DNA from: an uncultured Bacteroidales bacterium
GTDB taxonomy: Bacteria; Bacteroidota; Bacteroidia; Bacteroidales; UBA932
Reading direction: 5' to 3'
Length of the DNA: 64,000 bases
Assembly: GCA_944326265.1 (NCBI GenBank)
Contig: CALVDE010000013.1
Coordinates: 105,084-169,083 of the forward strand
Shown: positions 45,699-54,245 of the stretch, one piece after another
Layout: every line of letters starts with the position of its first letter
Numbering within the stretch: the first letter of the stretch is position 1
The notes under the pieces: model-generated
What the model saw: only the letters and a program-made list of their open reading frames with translations
Told to the model about the DNA's origin: nothing
The model's database searches: none
Translations under genes and position numbers: made by a program

Positions 45699-47306
45699 AT
45701 GAAAACAAAGAATATGGAAATCGTGCCGGCTGTTGCGGTATCCGCGGCGGCACTGGCTTTGGTCTCCTGCAGCGGTTCCGGAAAGGCCGGACAGCAGCGG
45801 CCCAATATCATAGTTTTCCTCGTGGATGACATGGGACTTATGGATACTTCGGTGCCCTTTCTGACCGACCCGGAGGGGCAGCCTGTGGAGCATCCGCTCA
45901 ACCGCTGGTACCGCACGCCGAATATGCAGCGGCTGGCCGACCAGGGTGTACGCTTCTCCCAGTTCTACGCCCAGAGCGTCAGCTCGCCGTCCCGCACCAG
46001 CCTGCTCACCGGCCAGAATGCCACCCGTCACGGAGTCACCAACTGGATTTACTCCGAGTCCAACAACCGCAACACCTACGGTCCGCCCGACTGGAACTGG
46101 CAGGGCCTGGACAGTGCCGACTATACTTTGCCGCGCCTGCTCTCTGATGCGGGCTACCGCACGATACACGTGGGCAAGGCCCATTTCGGACCCTTCGGAA
46201 GTCAGGGCGAGGACCCTCTGGCTCTTGGCTTTGATGTCAATGTGGCCGGCTGTTCGATAGGTGAGCCCGGCAGCTACTACGGTAAGGACGGATACGGCCT
46301 CTACGGAGGTACACGCTCGCGGGCAGTCCCCGGCCTGGAGAAATTCTTCGAGGACGACGTCTTCCTGACCGACGCGCTGACTCTCAGGGCAGAGGAAGAG
46401 ATGTCCCGCGCCATAGAGGATGGCGTGCCGTTCTACCTCAACATGGCGCACTATGCCGTGCATGCCCCCTTCATGTCGGACCCCCGCTATATGCAGAATT
46501 ATGACGCCGACACATCGTACAGCGTATCTGCGAAGAAATTCGCCACCCTCATAGAGGGGATGGACCGCTCCCTCGGGGAGATCATGGACTTCCTGGAAGA
46601 GAAGGGAGTGGCGGAGAACACCCTGATATTTTTCCTCGGGGACAATGGCTCCGACGCACCCATAGGCGAGGAGCGGGGTTACGGCTCCTCGGCACCGCTG
46701 CGGGGCAAGAAGGGCACGGAGTTCGAGGGGGGTATCCGCGTGCCGTTCATTGTTGCGTGGGCTGCGCCAGAAGGAGGACGCTCTGTTGGCCGTGGGCGTT
46801 CGGTCCGTAAATTTTCTGATGAGTCCTCGAATATCCGAGTATCTCAGCATCTGCTTCCGATTCCTCGGGGCGAGGTCCGTACGCAGATAGGAACCATCAT
46901 GGACGTTTACCCGACTATAGCCGCCCTTGTCGGTGCCCGGGTGCCGGAGACCCATCCGGTGGACGGCCACGACCTCAGCCGGATCATCGTGCGCGGGGAG
47001 GACAGACGCCATCCCGATACCTTCCTTATGCATTTCCCCCATGACCACCGCGGGAAATATTTCACCGCCTACCGCGAGGACGACTGGAAGCTGATTTACT
47101 ACTGGTCGCCGGAGAAGCCTTCTGCCGCGCATTGTGTCCTGTATGACCTGGCCTCCGACCCCTTCGAGACCGAGGATGTCAGTGCCCGCTATCCGGATGT
47201 GACCGCCTCGCTGCTGGAGCACATGGCCGCGCAGCTTGAGCGTGAGGGTGCCCGCTATCCCGTAGACTCCGCAGGCCGGCCGCTTTCCGTCCACCCGCTC
47301 CCATAG
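45699..47306 (+). CDS. Serine-type sulfatase lipoprotein
   Basis: A 535-residue sulfatase with lipobox LVSC. The sulfatase signature is SVSSPSRTSLLTG, in which Ser95 is the residue converted to formylglycine by an anaerobic sulfatase-maturating radical SAM enzyme (anSME); none is encoded in this window. Metal ligands include Asp43-Asp44 (FLVDDMG) and a later FFLGDNGSDAP. It cleaves sulfate esters, probably from host glycans, in the periplasm or on the surface. The C-terminal subdomain is normal length. Two identical palindromes follow the gene. Confidence 0.92.
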   Translation: MKTKNMEIVPAVAVSAAALALVSCSGSGKAGQQRPNIIVFLVDDMGLMDTSVPFLTDPEGQPVEHPLNRWYRTPNMQRLADQGVRFSQFYAQSVSSPSRTSLLTGQNATRHGVTNWIYSESNNRNTYGPPDWNWQGLDSADYTLPRLLSDAGYRTIHVGKAHFGPFGSQGEDPLALGFDVNVAGCSIGEPGSYYGKDGYGLYGGTRSRAVPGLEKFFEDDVFLTDALTLRAEEEMSRAIEDGVPFYLNMAHYAVHAPFMSDPRYMQNYDADTSYSVSAKKFATLIEGMDRSLGEIMDFLEEKGVAENTLIFFLGDNGSDAPIGEERGYGSSAPLRGKKGTEFEGGIRVPFIVAWAAPEGGRSVGRGRSVRKFSDESSNIRVSQHLLPIPRGEVRTQIGTIMDVYPTIAALVGARVPETHPVDGHDLSRIIVRGEDRRHPDTFLMHFPHDHRGKYFTAYREDDWKLIYYWSPEKPSAAHCVLYDLASDPFETEDVSARYPDVTASLLEHMAAQLEREGARYPVDSAGRPLSVHPLP

Positions 47307-47362
47307 GCTCTAAGCCCCATCCCGGACGTTTTCCCCACTCCTTTCCACCTTTGCACCCTTCC

Positions 47363-47416
47363 CACCTTCGGAAGGTGTGCAGAATCCCTGTGTTTTCGTC
47401 TCACCTTCGGAAGGTG
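47363..47416 (+). repeat. Pair of palindromic repeats downstream of the sulfatase gene
   Basis: CACCTTCGGAAGGTG occurs at 47363-47377 and 47402-47416, each followed by yGCAGAA. Each folds to a 6-bp stem with a 3-base loop. No T-run follows either copy. They resemble REP-type extragenic palindromes. No gene is seen in 47307-47498. Confidence 0.75.
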
Positions 47417-47498
47417 CGCAGAAGCGTAATGTTTTTATGTGAATATGCGAAATACAGACAGAAGAATGGGGTAGAATGGGGTTCGGGCAATATGGCGT

Positions 47499-47909
47499 TT
47501 ATTCCCAGGGATTGAGGACATAGCGGCGTCCGTCATACTCGAAGTAGACGAGGCCGTGCCTGCGGTTGCGGAGGTAGATGTAGACCGGGGCCTTGTCGCG
47601 GGTGCTGCGGAAGGTGCCGGAGTAGATGCCGAAGATGTTCAGGCATCCGTGGTTGATGACCGAGAGGTGCTCCATGAGGCCTTCGGGCATGTCCTTGATC
47701 TGAATTCGGTTCAGGGGAAAGTGCAGTGGGGAGGAGAGAATCAGGAAGGGCTGGACAATCATGCCGGAGGCACGGTCCAGATACGGGCGTCTGGGGACGA
47801 ATGAGAGTATGGCGCAGACCGCAATGCCCAGAATCAGTATGAGGAACAATGTCAGCAGGACGGTGCTGCCGATATGGGAGATGAGCGATGTGTTTGCTGT
47901 GAGTGTCAT
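47499..47909 (-). CDS. Small membrane protein, possible PH-like domain
   Basis: A 136-residue protein from ATG 47909 (MTLTANTSLISHIGSTVLLT). One hydrophobic helix (VLLTLFLILILGIAVCAILS) is followed by a short beta-rich domain: SGMIVQPFLILSSPLHFPLN and LVYFEYDGRRYVLNPW. The pattern suggests a membrane-anchored bacterial PH-like domain, but I would not insist. It is the third gene of a minus-strand operon after the YbaK gene (39 bp gap). Confidence 0.55.
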   Translation of the reverse strand: MTLTANTSLISHIGSTVLLTLFLILILGIAVCAILSFVPRRPYLDRASGMIVQPFLILSSPLHFPLNRIQIKDMPEGLMEHLSVINHGCLNIFGIYSGTFRSTRDKAPVYIYLRNRRHGLVYFEYDGRRYVLNPWE

Positions 47910-47948
47910 TCGCAAGAGTTGAGGAGGTGTGTCAGGGTGGTGATGCGG

Positions 47949-48425
47949 TCAGAACAGCTGGCCGTGAGTGAAGGCAATGAGGTCGGCCGGGGCAATCTTG
48001 AGCTGGAGGCCGCGCATACCGGCGCTGACGTAGACGTAGGGGTGCTCTGTGATGGAGGCCTGGTAGTAGGTGGGGAAGGGTTTTTTCATGCCGATGGGGG
48101 AGCAGCCGCCACGGATATAACCGGTCAGGGGAAGGAGCTCCTTGACGTGGATAAGTTCGGCGCGTTTGTTGCCGGAGACGCGGGCGGCTTCCTTGAGGTC
48201 AATCTCGCTGTCGCCGCGGACCACGCAGACAAAGTGGCCGTTGCGGTCACCGTGCAGAACGATGGTCTTGTAGACGCAGGCGATATCCTCTCCGAGCTTT
48301 GCGGCTACGGCATCGGCGGAGAGGTGTTCCTCGTCCACCTCGTAGGGAATCAGTTCGTAGGATATCCCGGCGCGGTCGAGCAGCCTGGCTGCATTGGTCT
48401 TGTCTATGTGTTTCCTGGCGGGCAT
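47949..48425 (-). CDS. ybaK: YbaK/EbsC-family Cys-tRNA(Pro) deacylase
   Basis: A 158-residue protein; ATG 48425 gives the normal length, while the longer frame adds a Pro-rich antisense artefact. Motifs: VYKTIVLHGDRNGHFVCVVR with the catalytic-site Lys, AARVSGNKRAELIHVKELLP and IRGGCSPIGMKKPFPTYYQ, all typical of YbaK. The enzyme hydrolyses mischarged Cys-tRNA(Pro). It starts 7 bp after the GNAT-MsrA stop and is co-transcribed with it. Confidence 0.92.
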   Translation of the reverse strand: MPARKHIDKTNAARLLDRAGISYELIPYEVDEEHLSADAVAAKLGEDIACVYKTIVLHGDRNGHFVCVVRGDSEIDLKEAARVSGNKRAELIHVKELLPLTGYIRGGCSPIGMKKPFPTYYQASITEHPYVYVSAGMRGLQLKIAPADLIAFTHGQLF

Positions 48426-48432
48426 ATCAATA

Positions 48433-50079
48433 TCAGAATTTCTTGGTGCGGAAGTGGCAGTAGGGTGTGCCGCCGGTCTTCTCGTAGTAGTGCTGGTGGT
48501 ATTCCTCGGCGGGCCAGAAGGTCTGGTCGACGGGGGTGTCGGGGGTGGTGACGGCGGCGGCGGGGGCAATGAATGTGTTTACCTCATGGCCGCGGCGGCG
48601 CAGCAGTACCATAACTTCCTCTGCCGTACTTTTCTGCAGGCCTGAGGTGTAGAAGATGCCGCTCAGGTACTGGGGACCGAGGTCCGGACCCTGGCCGTCG
48701 AGCCTGGCGGGATCGTGTATCTCGAAGAAGAGCTTGCAGAGCTCCTCGTAGGATGTCTGTGCGGGGTCGAATTTCACCCGGATGGCCTCGCAGTGTCCGG
48801 TCTTGTGCGACTTGACTTCCTCGTAGGTGGGGTTGCGGCGGTGGCCTCCGATGTAGCCTACGGTGGTGGAGAGCACGCCCGGGGCCTTGTCCATGTAGTG
48901 CTGCACTCCCCAGAAGCATCCGGCTGCGAAGATGGCTGTCTCGGTCAAGGGGTGTCCCTCCACCAGGCTGCGGGTGTAGCAGCGGCGGCGCTGGTAGAAC
49001 TCTGTGTCGTAGTAGTCGAAGAGCCGCTGGACGGCCAGGTTGTTCTCCAGCTGGGGGTTGGACACGACATCCTTGAAGCCCATCTTGATGTAGTTGCTCT
49101 GCAGATAGTTGAAGATAAGAGCGTTGATGCCCTTGTGCTTATATTCGGGGATGACTCCTATGAGGTAGCACTCGACGGTATGGAAGGTCCTCAGGGACTT
49201 GAGTATGTGAATGAATCCGAAGGGGAACAGCTTTCCGCCGGCCTTGCGGAATCCGTCCGAGAGCGAGGGCATGGTGATGGCGAATCCCACCACGCGGTCG
49301 TTCTGGTCTACCACCACGCAGATCATATTCTTGTTGATGAAGGGCATGTACTGGGCGATGTACATCTGAACCTGCCTGTCGGTCAGGCGGGTGAACTCGT
49401 GCAGGACGGCATACGAGTCGTTGAGCACAGCGAATATCTCCTCGGCCCTGCGCTTGATGTCCTTGGCCTTGCGGGGTACGATGACCGACACGCCGTATTT
49501 CTCGCGGATTATCTTGTCGTAGGCGACCAGTTTCTCAGGCACGGCCTCAGGTACCAGCAGCCTGCGCTGTATCCAGTCCACTTCCTTGCGGAATCCCAGC
49601 TTCTCGAGATGTACGCCGTAGTAGGGGAAATTATAAAGAGTGGTTATCGAAGGCTCCCGGTCGAAGCCCTCCACCAGCAGGCCCTCCTTGTCCATGTCGG
49701 AGAAACCCCAGGGTCCGTTCATGGTCTCCAGACCTTTCTCGCGCCCCCATTTGGCCACGGTGTCCACCAGTGCCTCGGTGACCTCGATATCGTCTATCAT
49801 GTCTAACCAGCCGAAACGGATATTCTGCTCGTTCCAGTCGGAGTTGGCGTTGTGGTTGATGATGCCGGCGATACGCCCTACGATCTTCCCGTCCCTGTAA
49901 GCCAGCCAGTAACGGCTCTCGCAGTGGGCAAATGCCGGGTTGGTCTTGCGCAGTGAGTTCATCTCGTCCGCGTCCAGGGGCGGAACGTAGAGCGGGTCGT
50001 TCTTATATAGTTCCCGGGGAAATCTTACGAAGCGTTTCAGGTCCTTGAGGGAAAGTACCTCCTTGATAATTACGTTCAT
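48433..50079 (-). CDS. msrA: Fusion of GNAT-like acetyltransferase and peptide-methionine (S)-S-oxide reductase
   Basis: A 548-residue continuous frame. Residues 1-372 are a GNAT-like protein that is common as a stand-alone gene in Bacteroidales: PRELYKNDPLYVPPLDADEM, NGPWGFSDMDKEGLLVEGFD and VIPEYKHKGINALIFNYLQS. Residues 378-548 are MsrA with catalytic Cys388 (FAAGCFWGVQHYMD), GYIGGHRRNPTYEEV and the C-terminal YHQHYYEK. MsrA repairs oxidised methionine. The join (RSLVEGHPLTETAIFAAGCF) shows no frameshift, although sequencing error cannot be excluded from one read. It begins a minus-strand operon with ybaK. Confidence 0.88.
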   Translation of the reverse strand: MNVIIKEVLSLKDLKRFVRFPRELYKNDPLYVPPLDADEMNSLRKTNPAFAHCESRYWLAYRDGKIVGRIAGIINHNANSDWNEQNIRFGWLDMIDDIEVTEALVDTVAKWGREKGLETMNGPWGFSDMDKEGLLVEGFDREPSITTLYNFPYYGVHLEKLGFRKEVDWIQRRLLVPEAVPEKLVAYDKIIREKYGVSVIVPRKAKDIKRRAEEIFAVLNDSYAVLHEFTRLTDRQVQMYIAQYMPFINKNMICVVVDQNDRVVGFAITMPSLSDGFRKAGGKLFPFGFIHILKSLRTFHTVECYLIGVIPEYKHKGINALIFNYLQSNYIKMGFKDVVSNPQLENNLAVQRLFDYYDTEFYQRRRCYTRSLVEGHPLTETAIFAAGCFWGVQHYMDKAPGVLSTTVGYIGGHRRNPTYEEVKSHKTGHCEAIRVKFDPAQTSYEELCKLFFEIHDPARLDGQGPDLGPQYLSGIFYTSGLQKSTAEEVMVLLRRRGHEVNTFIAPAAAVTTPDTPVDQTFWPAEEYHQHYYEKTGGTPYCHFRTKKF

Positions 50080-50106
50080 ATATGGATGTCGGTGGTTTTA
50101 GTGCCG

Positions 50107-50114
50107 CAAAAATA
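50107..50114 (-). promoter_or_regulatory. -7 promoter box of the GNAT-MsrA operon
   Basis: TATTTTTG on the minus strand, 27 nt upstream of ATG 50079. It lies back-to-back with the lpxK box at 50137. Confidence 0.55.
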
Positions 50115-50136
50115 CCATATTATTTTTAAAATTGAG

Positions 50137-50144
50137 TATATTTG
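50137..50144 (+). promoter_or_regulatory. -7 promoter box of the lpxK-murA-murB operon
   Basis: TATATTTG matches TAnnTTTG; the preferred lpxK start is 50170. A -33 TTTG is not clear. Confidence 0.5.
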
Positions 50145-50169
50145 GACGATTATTGTGAGGACCTTAAGC

Positions 50170-51240
50170 ATGAAAATAGACAGAATTCTGCTTTTCCCGT
50201 ATGCCATAGTGTTGGCGGTGAGAAATTTTTTCTATGACAGGGGGATACTCAAGTCGTGGCGGCCGGCCATTCCCTCCATCTGTGTGGGCAATGTGACAGT
50301 GGGCGGCACGGGCAAGACTCCCATGGTGGAGCTTCTGATCAGGATGTACCGCGACAGCAGGAAGGTGGCCGTGGTCTCACGCGGATATGGCCGGAGGACC
50401 AAGGGCTGCCGGACGGTGTCACCCGGGGACAGTTACAGGGACGTGGGGGACGAGCCGCTGCAGATTAAGCGTAAGTTCCCGGACATTACTGTGGTGGTGG
50501 ATGCGTCCAGGCGGCGGGCGATAGATGCTTTGGCGGCTCTTCCCGAGGGTGAGAGACCGGATCTGGTGATACTTGACGATGCTTTTCAGTACCGCCGGAT
50601 AAGGCCGGATGTCTCCATCCTGCTGATGAGTGCTTCAAGGCCGGTATTCAGGGACAGTCTGCTGCCTGTCGGCCGGCTCAGGGATCTGCCGTCCCAGATA
50701 CGCCGTGCGGATCTGGTGGTGGTCACCAAGATGGAGGAGGAGGTCACCGATGCTGTACGCCGCAGATGGCGTGAGGCTCTGGGGCTGTATGCCAGGATTC
50801 CTCTTCTGTTCTCCCGTATCGCATACCAGGCTCCCGAACCGGTGTTTCCGGAGGATGCGGACGGACGGTATGTCTATTCCAGGAGTGCGGTGATATTTAC
50901 CGGTATCGCCGATGACAGTACGTTCCGCCGGGAAGTCGGATGGAAATATACGGTCAGCGGCTCACTCAAGTTCGCGGACCATCACGGCTACACTTCTTCT
51001 GACATGTCGCGTGTCGCTTCCATGGCAGGCCGTTATCCCACCGCCATGATACTGACGACGGAGAAGGACGCACAGCGGATAGTCTCCTTGGAGCGCGTTC
51101 CCGATATCGTCAGATCCAGACTTTTCTACATTCCGATTGTGTCTGAGATTATCCCCGAGGAGGATTATTCCCGCAGATACATCGAGGAGGAACTTCCAGG
51201 AGTGGGATTGATGCAATTGAAAAACCATATTAAAATATAG
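50170..51240 (+). CDS. lpxK: Tetraacyldisaccharide 4'-kinase (lipid A biosynthesis)
   Basis: A 356-residue enzyme from ATG 50170 (MKIDRILLFPYAIVLAVRNF), which has the usual N-terminal membrane-associated helix; the upstream in-frame codon at 50086 precedes the promoter. The P-loop is ICVGNVTVGGTGKTPMVELL. Other family segments are VVSRGYGRRTKG, DVGDEPLQIKRKFP and LVILDDAFQYRRIRPDVSIL. It phosphorylates the 4' position of the lipid A disaccharide at the inner membrane. It lies 7 bp before murA. Confidence 0.94.
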   Translation: MKIDRILLFPYAIVLAVRNFFYDRGILKSWRPAIPSICVGNVTVGGTGKTPMVELLIRMYRDSRKVAVVSRGYGRRTKGCRTVSPGDSYRDVGDEPLQIKRKFPDITVVVDASRRRAIDALAALPEGERPDLVILDDAFQYRRIRPDVSILLMSASRPVFRDSLLPVGRLRDLPSQIRRADLVVVTKMEEEVTDAVRRRWREALGLYARIPLLFSRIAYQAPEPVFPEDADGRYVYSRSAVIFTGIADDSTFRREVGWKYTVSGSLKFADHHGYTSSDMSRVASMAGRYPTAMILTTEKDAQRIVSLERVPDIVRSRLFYIPIVSEIIPEEDYSRRYIEEELPGVGLMQLKNHIKI

Positions 51241-51247
51241 CCGGCTT

Positions 51248-52555
51248 ATGTCCTGTTTTGTAATAGAAGGGGGCCACAGGCTCTCAGGAGAAATCCGCCC
51301 GCAGGGGGCAAAGAACGAGGTGCTTCAGATACTCTGCGCAGTGCTGCTCACCCGTGAGAAAGTTACGGTGCACAATGTGCCCGATATCCTTGATGTCAAC
51401 AACCTCGTCACCCTTCTGCAGGATATGGGTGTAAAGACAGAAAAACTGGGCAAGGGCAGCTATTCTTTCTGCGCCGAGGACATAGATACGGGGTATCTTC
51501 ATACTCCGGAATTCCTCAGACGCAATGCTTCCCTGCGCGGCTCCATAATGCTCACCGGTCCGATGCTAGCCCGTTTCGGCTATGCCCTGACGGCCAAGCC
51601 CGGGGGGGACAAGATAGGCCGCAGGAGACTTGACACCCATTTTGAAGGTCTGAAGAAACTCGGTGCGGAATTTTCCTATAACAAGGACAATGCGACTTTC
51701 GAGCTGCGCGCTGACCGTCTTCACGGTGCTTACATGCTCCTCGACGAGGCATCTGTCACCGGAACGGCCAACATCGTGATGGCCGCCGTCCTGGCCGAGG
51801 GCACCACCACCATCTACAATGCTGCCTGCGAGCCCTACCTCCAGCAGCTGTGCCGGATGCTCAACCGCATGGGAGCCCGCATCAGCGGCATCGCCTCCAA
51901 CCTCCTGACCATCGAGGGCGTGAGCGAGCTGCACGGAACCGAGCACACCGTCCTGCCCGACATGATAGAGGTCGGCAGCTTCATCGGTATGGCAGCCATG
52001 ACCCAAAGTGAGATCACCATCAAGAACGTATCCTACGACAATCTGGGCATCATCCCCGAGAGTTTCCGCCGCCTCGGCATCGCCCTGGAGCAGAGGGGGG
52101 ATGACATCTATGTGCCGGCTCAGGAAGAATATGCGATAGAAACTTTTCTCGACGGCTCGATCATGACCGTTGCCGACGCGCCCTGGCCGGGCCTGACCCC
52201 GGACCTGCTGAGCGTCATGCTGGTGGTGGCCACTCAGTGCAGGGGCTGCGTATTGATTCACCAGAAGATGTTCGAGAGCCGTCTCTTCTTCGTGGACAAG
52301 CTCATCGACATGGGGGCGCAGATTATCCTGTGCGACCCGCACCGTGCCGTGGTGGTAGGTCACAACCACCGGATGAACCTCCGGGGCCGGGAGATGACTT
52401 CCCCCGACATACGCGCCGGTATCGCCATGCTGATTGCCGCCATGGGAGCCGTAGGCACCAGCCGCATACACAATATCGAGCAGATCGACCGGGGCTATCA
52501 GGATATCGAGGCCAGACTCAACGCCCTGGGAGCCCGTATAACCAGGATTGACTGA
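51248..52555 (+). CDS. murA: UDP-N-acetylglucosamine 1-carboxyvinyltransferase
   Basis: A 435-residue enzyme making the first committed peptidoglycan precursor from UDP-GlcNAc and PEP. It starts CFVIEGGHRLSGEIRPQGAK, with the conserved KN pair (Lys22-Asn23). The active-site loop reads LTAKPGGDKIGRRRLDTHFE: Asp121 occupies the place of the catalytic Cys115 of E. coli MurA. Cys-to-Asp variants are active but do not react with fosfomycin, so natural fosfomycin insensitivity is expected. It is part of the lpxK-murA-murB operon. Confidence 0.95.
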   Translation: MSCFVIEGGHRLSGEIRPQGAKNEVLQILCAVLLTREKVTVHNVPDILDVNNLVTLLQDMGVKTEKLGKGSYSFCAEDIDTGYLHTPEFLRRNASLRGSIMLTGPMLARFGYALTAKPGGDKIGRRRLDTHFEGLKKLGAEFSYNKDNATFELRADRLHGAYMLLDEASVTGTANIVMAAVLAEGTTTIYNAACEPYLQQLCRMLNRMGARISGIASNLLTIEGVSELHGTEHTVLPDMIEVGSFIGMAAMTQSEITIKNVSYDNLGIIPESFRRLGIALEQRGDDIYVPAQEEYAIETFLDGSIMTVADAPWPGLTPDLLSVMLVVATQCRGCVLIHQKMFESRLFFVDKLIDMGAQIILCDPHRAVVVGHNHRMNLRGREMTSPDIRAGIAMLIAAMGAVGTSRIHNIEQIDRGYQDIEARLNALGARITRID

Positions 52556-52559
52556 TGCC

Positions 52560-53600
52560 ATGCTGAATATACAGAGAGATTATTCCCTTCTGGGACACAA
52601 TACTTTCGGGATTGAAGCCCGTACCGCCGCTTTCGTGGAGTATTCCTCGGAGGCGGAGCTGCTGGAGGCCGCCCGTATGCTGAATGAGGGTGCTCTGCCC
52701 TCGCCCTGGCTGCACATCGGAGGAGGAAGCAATCTGCTGCTGACCCGCGACTGGCCCGGCACCGTCCTCCATTCACGGATAACTACTTGTGAGACAGTCT
52801 CTGAAAATGAGGACGCAGTGGAGGTCCGGGTGGGTTCAGGCGTTGTCTGGGACGAGTTCGTGGAGATGTGCGTCGGGCACGGATGGTACGGGGCGGAGAA
52901 CCTGTCGGCCATACCGGGAGAGACGGGAGCCGCCGCCGTGCAGAATATCGGGGCCTATGGAGTGGAGGTCAAGGACCTTATCCTGGAGGTGGAGACACTG
53001 GACATGGTCAGCGGGCAGAAGAAGGTCTTCCGGGTTGCGGACTGCGGTTACGGCTACCGGCGCAGCATCTTCAAGCAGCAGGACAATAAGCGGTATGTGG
53101 TGCTGTCGGTACTTTTCCGTCTGGGACTCAGGCCGAATCTCAACCTGGGTTACAAAGCTCTCTCGGAGGCTCTTTCCGGCCGGGACAATATAACTCTGGG
53201 GGATGTCCGGGAGGCTGTCCGTGCAGTGCGCTCCTCCAAGCTGCCCGATCCCTCGGAGGTCGGCAGCGCGGGCAGTTTCTTCACCAATCCGGTCGTACCC
53301 CGCTCCAAGCTGGAAGAGCTGCAGAAGCAGTGGCCGGCAATCCCTTTCTACGAGGTGCGCGGCACATCCGGCGCGGTCGTTCCGGACAGTGTCAAGCTTT
53401 CAGCCGGCTGGCTTATAGAGCAGTGTGGCTGGAAGGGACGTTCGGTAGGACGTGCCGGAGTATATTCGCGTCAGGCTCTTGTCATTGTCAATCTTGGAGG
53501 TGCGACCGGAACGGAGGTTGCATCTCTTGCTGCCGCTGTCCGGACTTCGGTGCGGCAGCGTTTCGGGATTGACCTTCATCCAGAGGTCAATATTCTGTAG
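52560..53600 (+). CDS. murB: UDP-N-acetylmuramate dehydrogenase
   Basis: A 346-residue FAD enzyme that reduces the MurA product. ATG 52560, 4 bp after murA, is chosen over the upstream TTG codon. Motifs: PWLHIGGGSNLLLTRDW (FAD-binding PP loop), NLSAIPGETGAAAVQNIGAY, DCGYGYRRSIFKQ (the Tyr segment of type I MurB) and EVGSAGSFFTNPVV with the catalytic Ser. Length is normal for type I. Confidence 0.94.
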   Translation: MLNIQRDYSLLGHNTFGIEARTAAFVEYSSEAELLEAARMLNEGALPSPWLHIGGGSNLLLTRDWPGTVLHSRITTCETVSENEDAVEVRVGSGVVWDEFVEMCVGHGWYGAENLSAIPGETGAAAVQNIGAYGVEVKDLILEVETLDMVSGQKKVFRVADCGYGYRRSIFKQQDNKRYVVLSVLFRLGLRPNLNLGYKALSEALSGRDNITLGDVREAVRAVRSSKLPDPSEVGSAGSFFTNPVVPRSKLEELQKQWPAIPFYEVRGTSGAVVPDSVKLSAGWLIEQCGWKGRSVGRAGVYSRQALVIVNLGGATGTEVASLAAAVRTSVRQRFGIDLHPEVNIL

Positions 53601-53635
53601 AAAATCATTAATGAACAATCTCAATCTCAGTTGAA

Positions 53636-54169
53636 ATGAATATAAGAAGAATTGTCACACCATCAGATCCGCTGTATGCGGATTGTGTGAGGATATATGA
53701 GAATAGTTTCCCTTATGCCGAGAGGCGTGATACTGCCGGTATGACAGAGTATCTGAAGGACGACAGACTGCATTTTCTGGCTTTTTACGGAGACAGGGAG
53801 GAAGACGGGCCGTACGGTTTTTTTACATTCTGGGACTTCGGACACGGTTATCTGTACGGAGAGCATTTTGCGGTGGATCCTTCCCGAAGGGGCGGTGGTA
53901 CCGGCACGGCTGTCCTGGACTATATCAAAGGACTCGGCAGGCCTATGCTGCTCGAGATAGAGTTGCCGGTAGAGGATGATGAGATGACTTTCAGGCGGAA
54001 ACTGTTCTACGAGAGAAATGGTTTTATCCTGAATCCATGGCGCCATGTGCAGCCGGCGTACCATGATGACTCTGTTCCGGTGGAAATGCACATTATGTCC
54101 TGGCCTTATGTCTTCTCTAAAGAGGAGTACGAGACGTTCCGTGCGGATCAGGCAGGTATCATGCCGTGA
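53636..54169 (+). CDS. GNAT-family N-acetyltransferase
   Basis: A 177-residue soluble enzyme. The acetyl-CoA-binding motif A is EHFAVDPSRRGGGTGTAVLD (R/Q-x-x-G-x-G/A pattern), followed by FRRKLFYERNGFILNPW, typical of motif B. The acceptor substrate is unknown. It starts 35 bp after murB and may be the last gene of that operon. Confidence 0.8.
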   Translation: MNIRRIVTPSDPLYADCVRIYENSFPYAERRDTAGMTEYLKDDRLHFLAFYGDREEDGPYGFFTFWDFGHGYLYGEHFAVDPSRRGGGTGTAVLDYIKGLGRPMLLEIELPVEDDEMTFRRKLFYERNGFILNPWRHVQPAYHDDSVPVEMHIMSWPYVFSKEEYETFRADQAGIMP

Positions 54170-54187
54170 CAGTTGGCAGCATTGATT

Positions 54188-54215
54188 AAAAAAGGGTGTG
54201 CTTTGAAACACACCC
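54188..54215 (-). terminator. Rho-independent terminator of the first BACON lipoprotein
   Basis: Stem GGGTGTG (54194-54200) with CACACCC (54209-54215) and loop CTTTGAAA; on the minus strand it is followed by TTTTTTAATC. Flanking TTGATT (54183-54188) and AATCAA (54218-54223) can extend the fold. It lies 30 bp after the stop at 54246. Confidence 0.88.
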
Positions 54216-54245
54216 TCAATCAATGAGTCTGTTTAGAGAACAGTA

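Noticed and set aside
45660..47294. 544-codon minus-strand open frame opposite the sulfatase
   Set aside because: Shadow of a gene with complete catalytic motifs; typical of GC-rich antisense frames.
48426..48569. Pro/Thr-rich extension of ybaK
   Set aside because: It overlaps the msrA coding end and is absent from the family; ATG 48425 gives the normal length.
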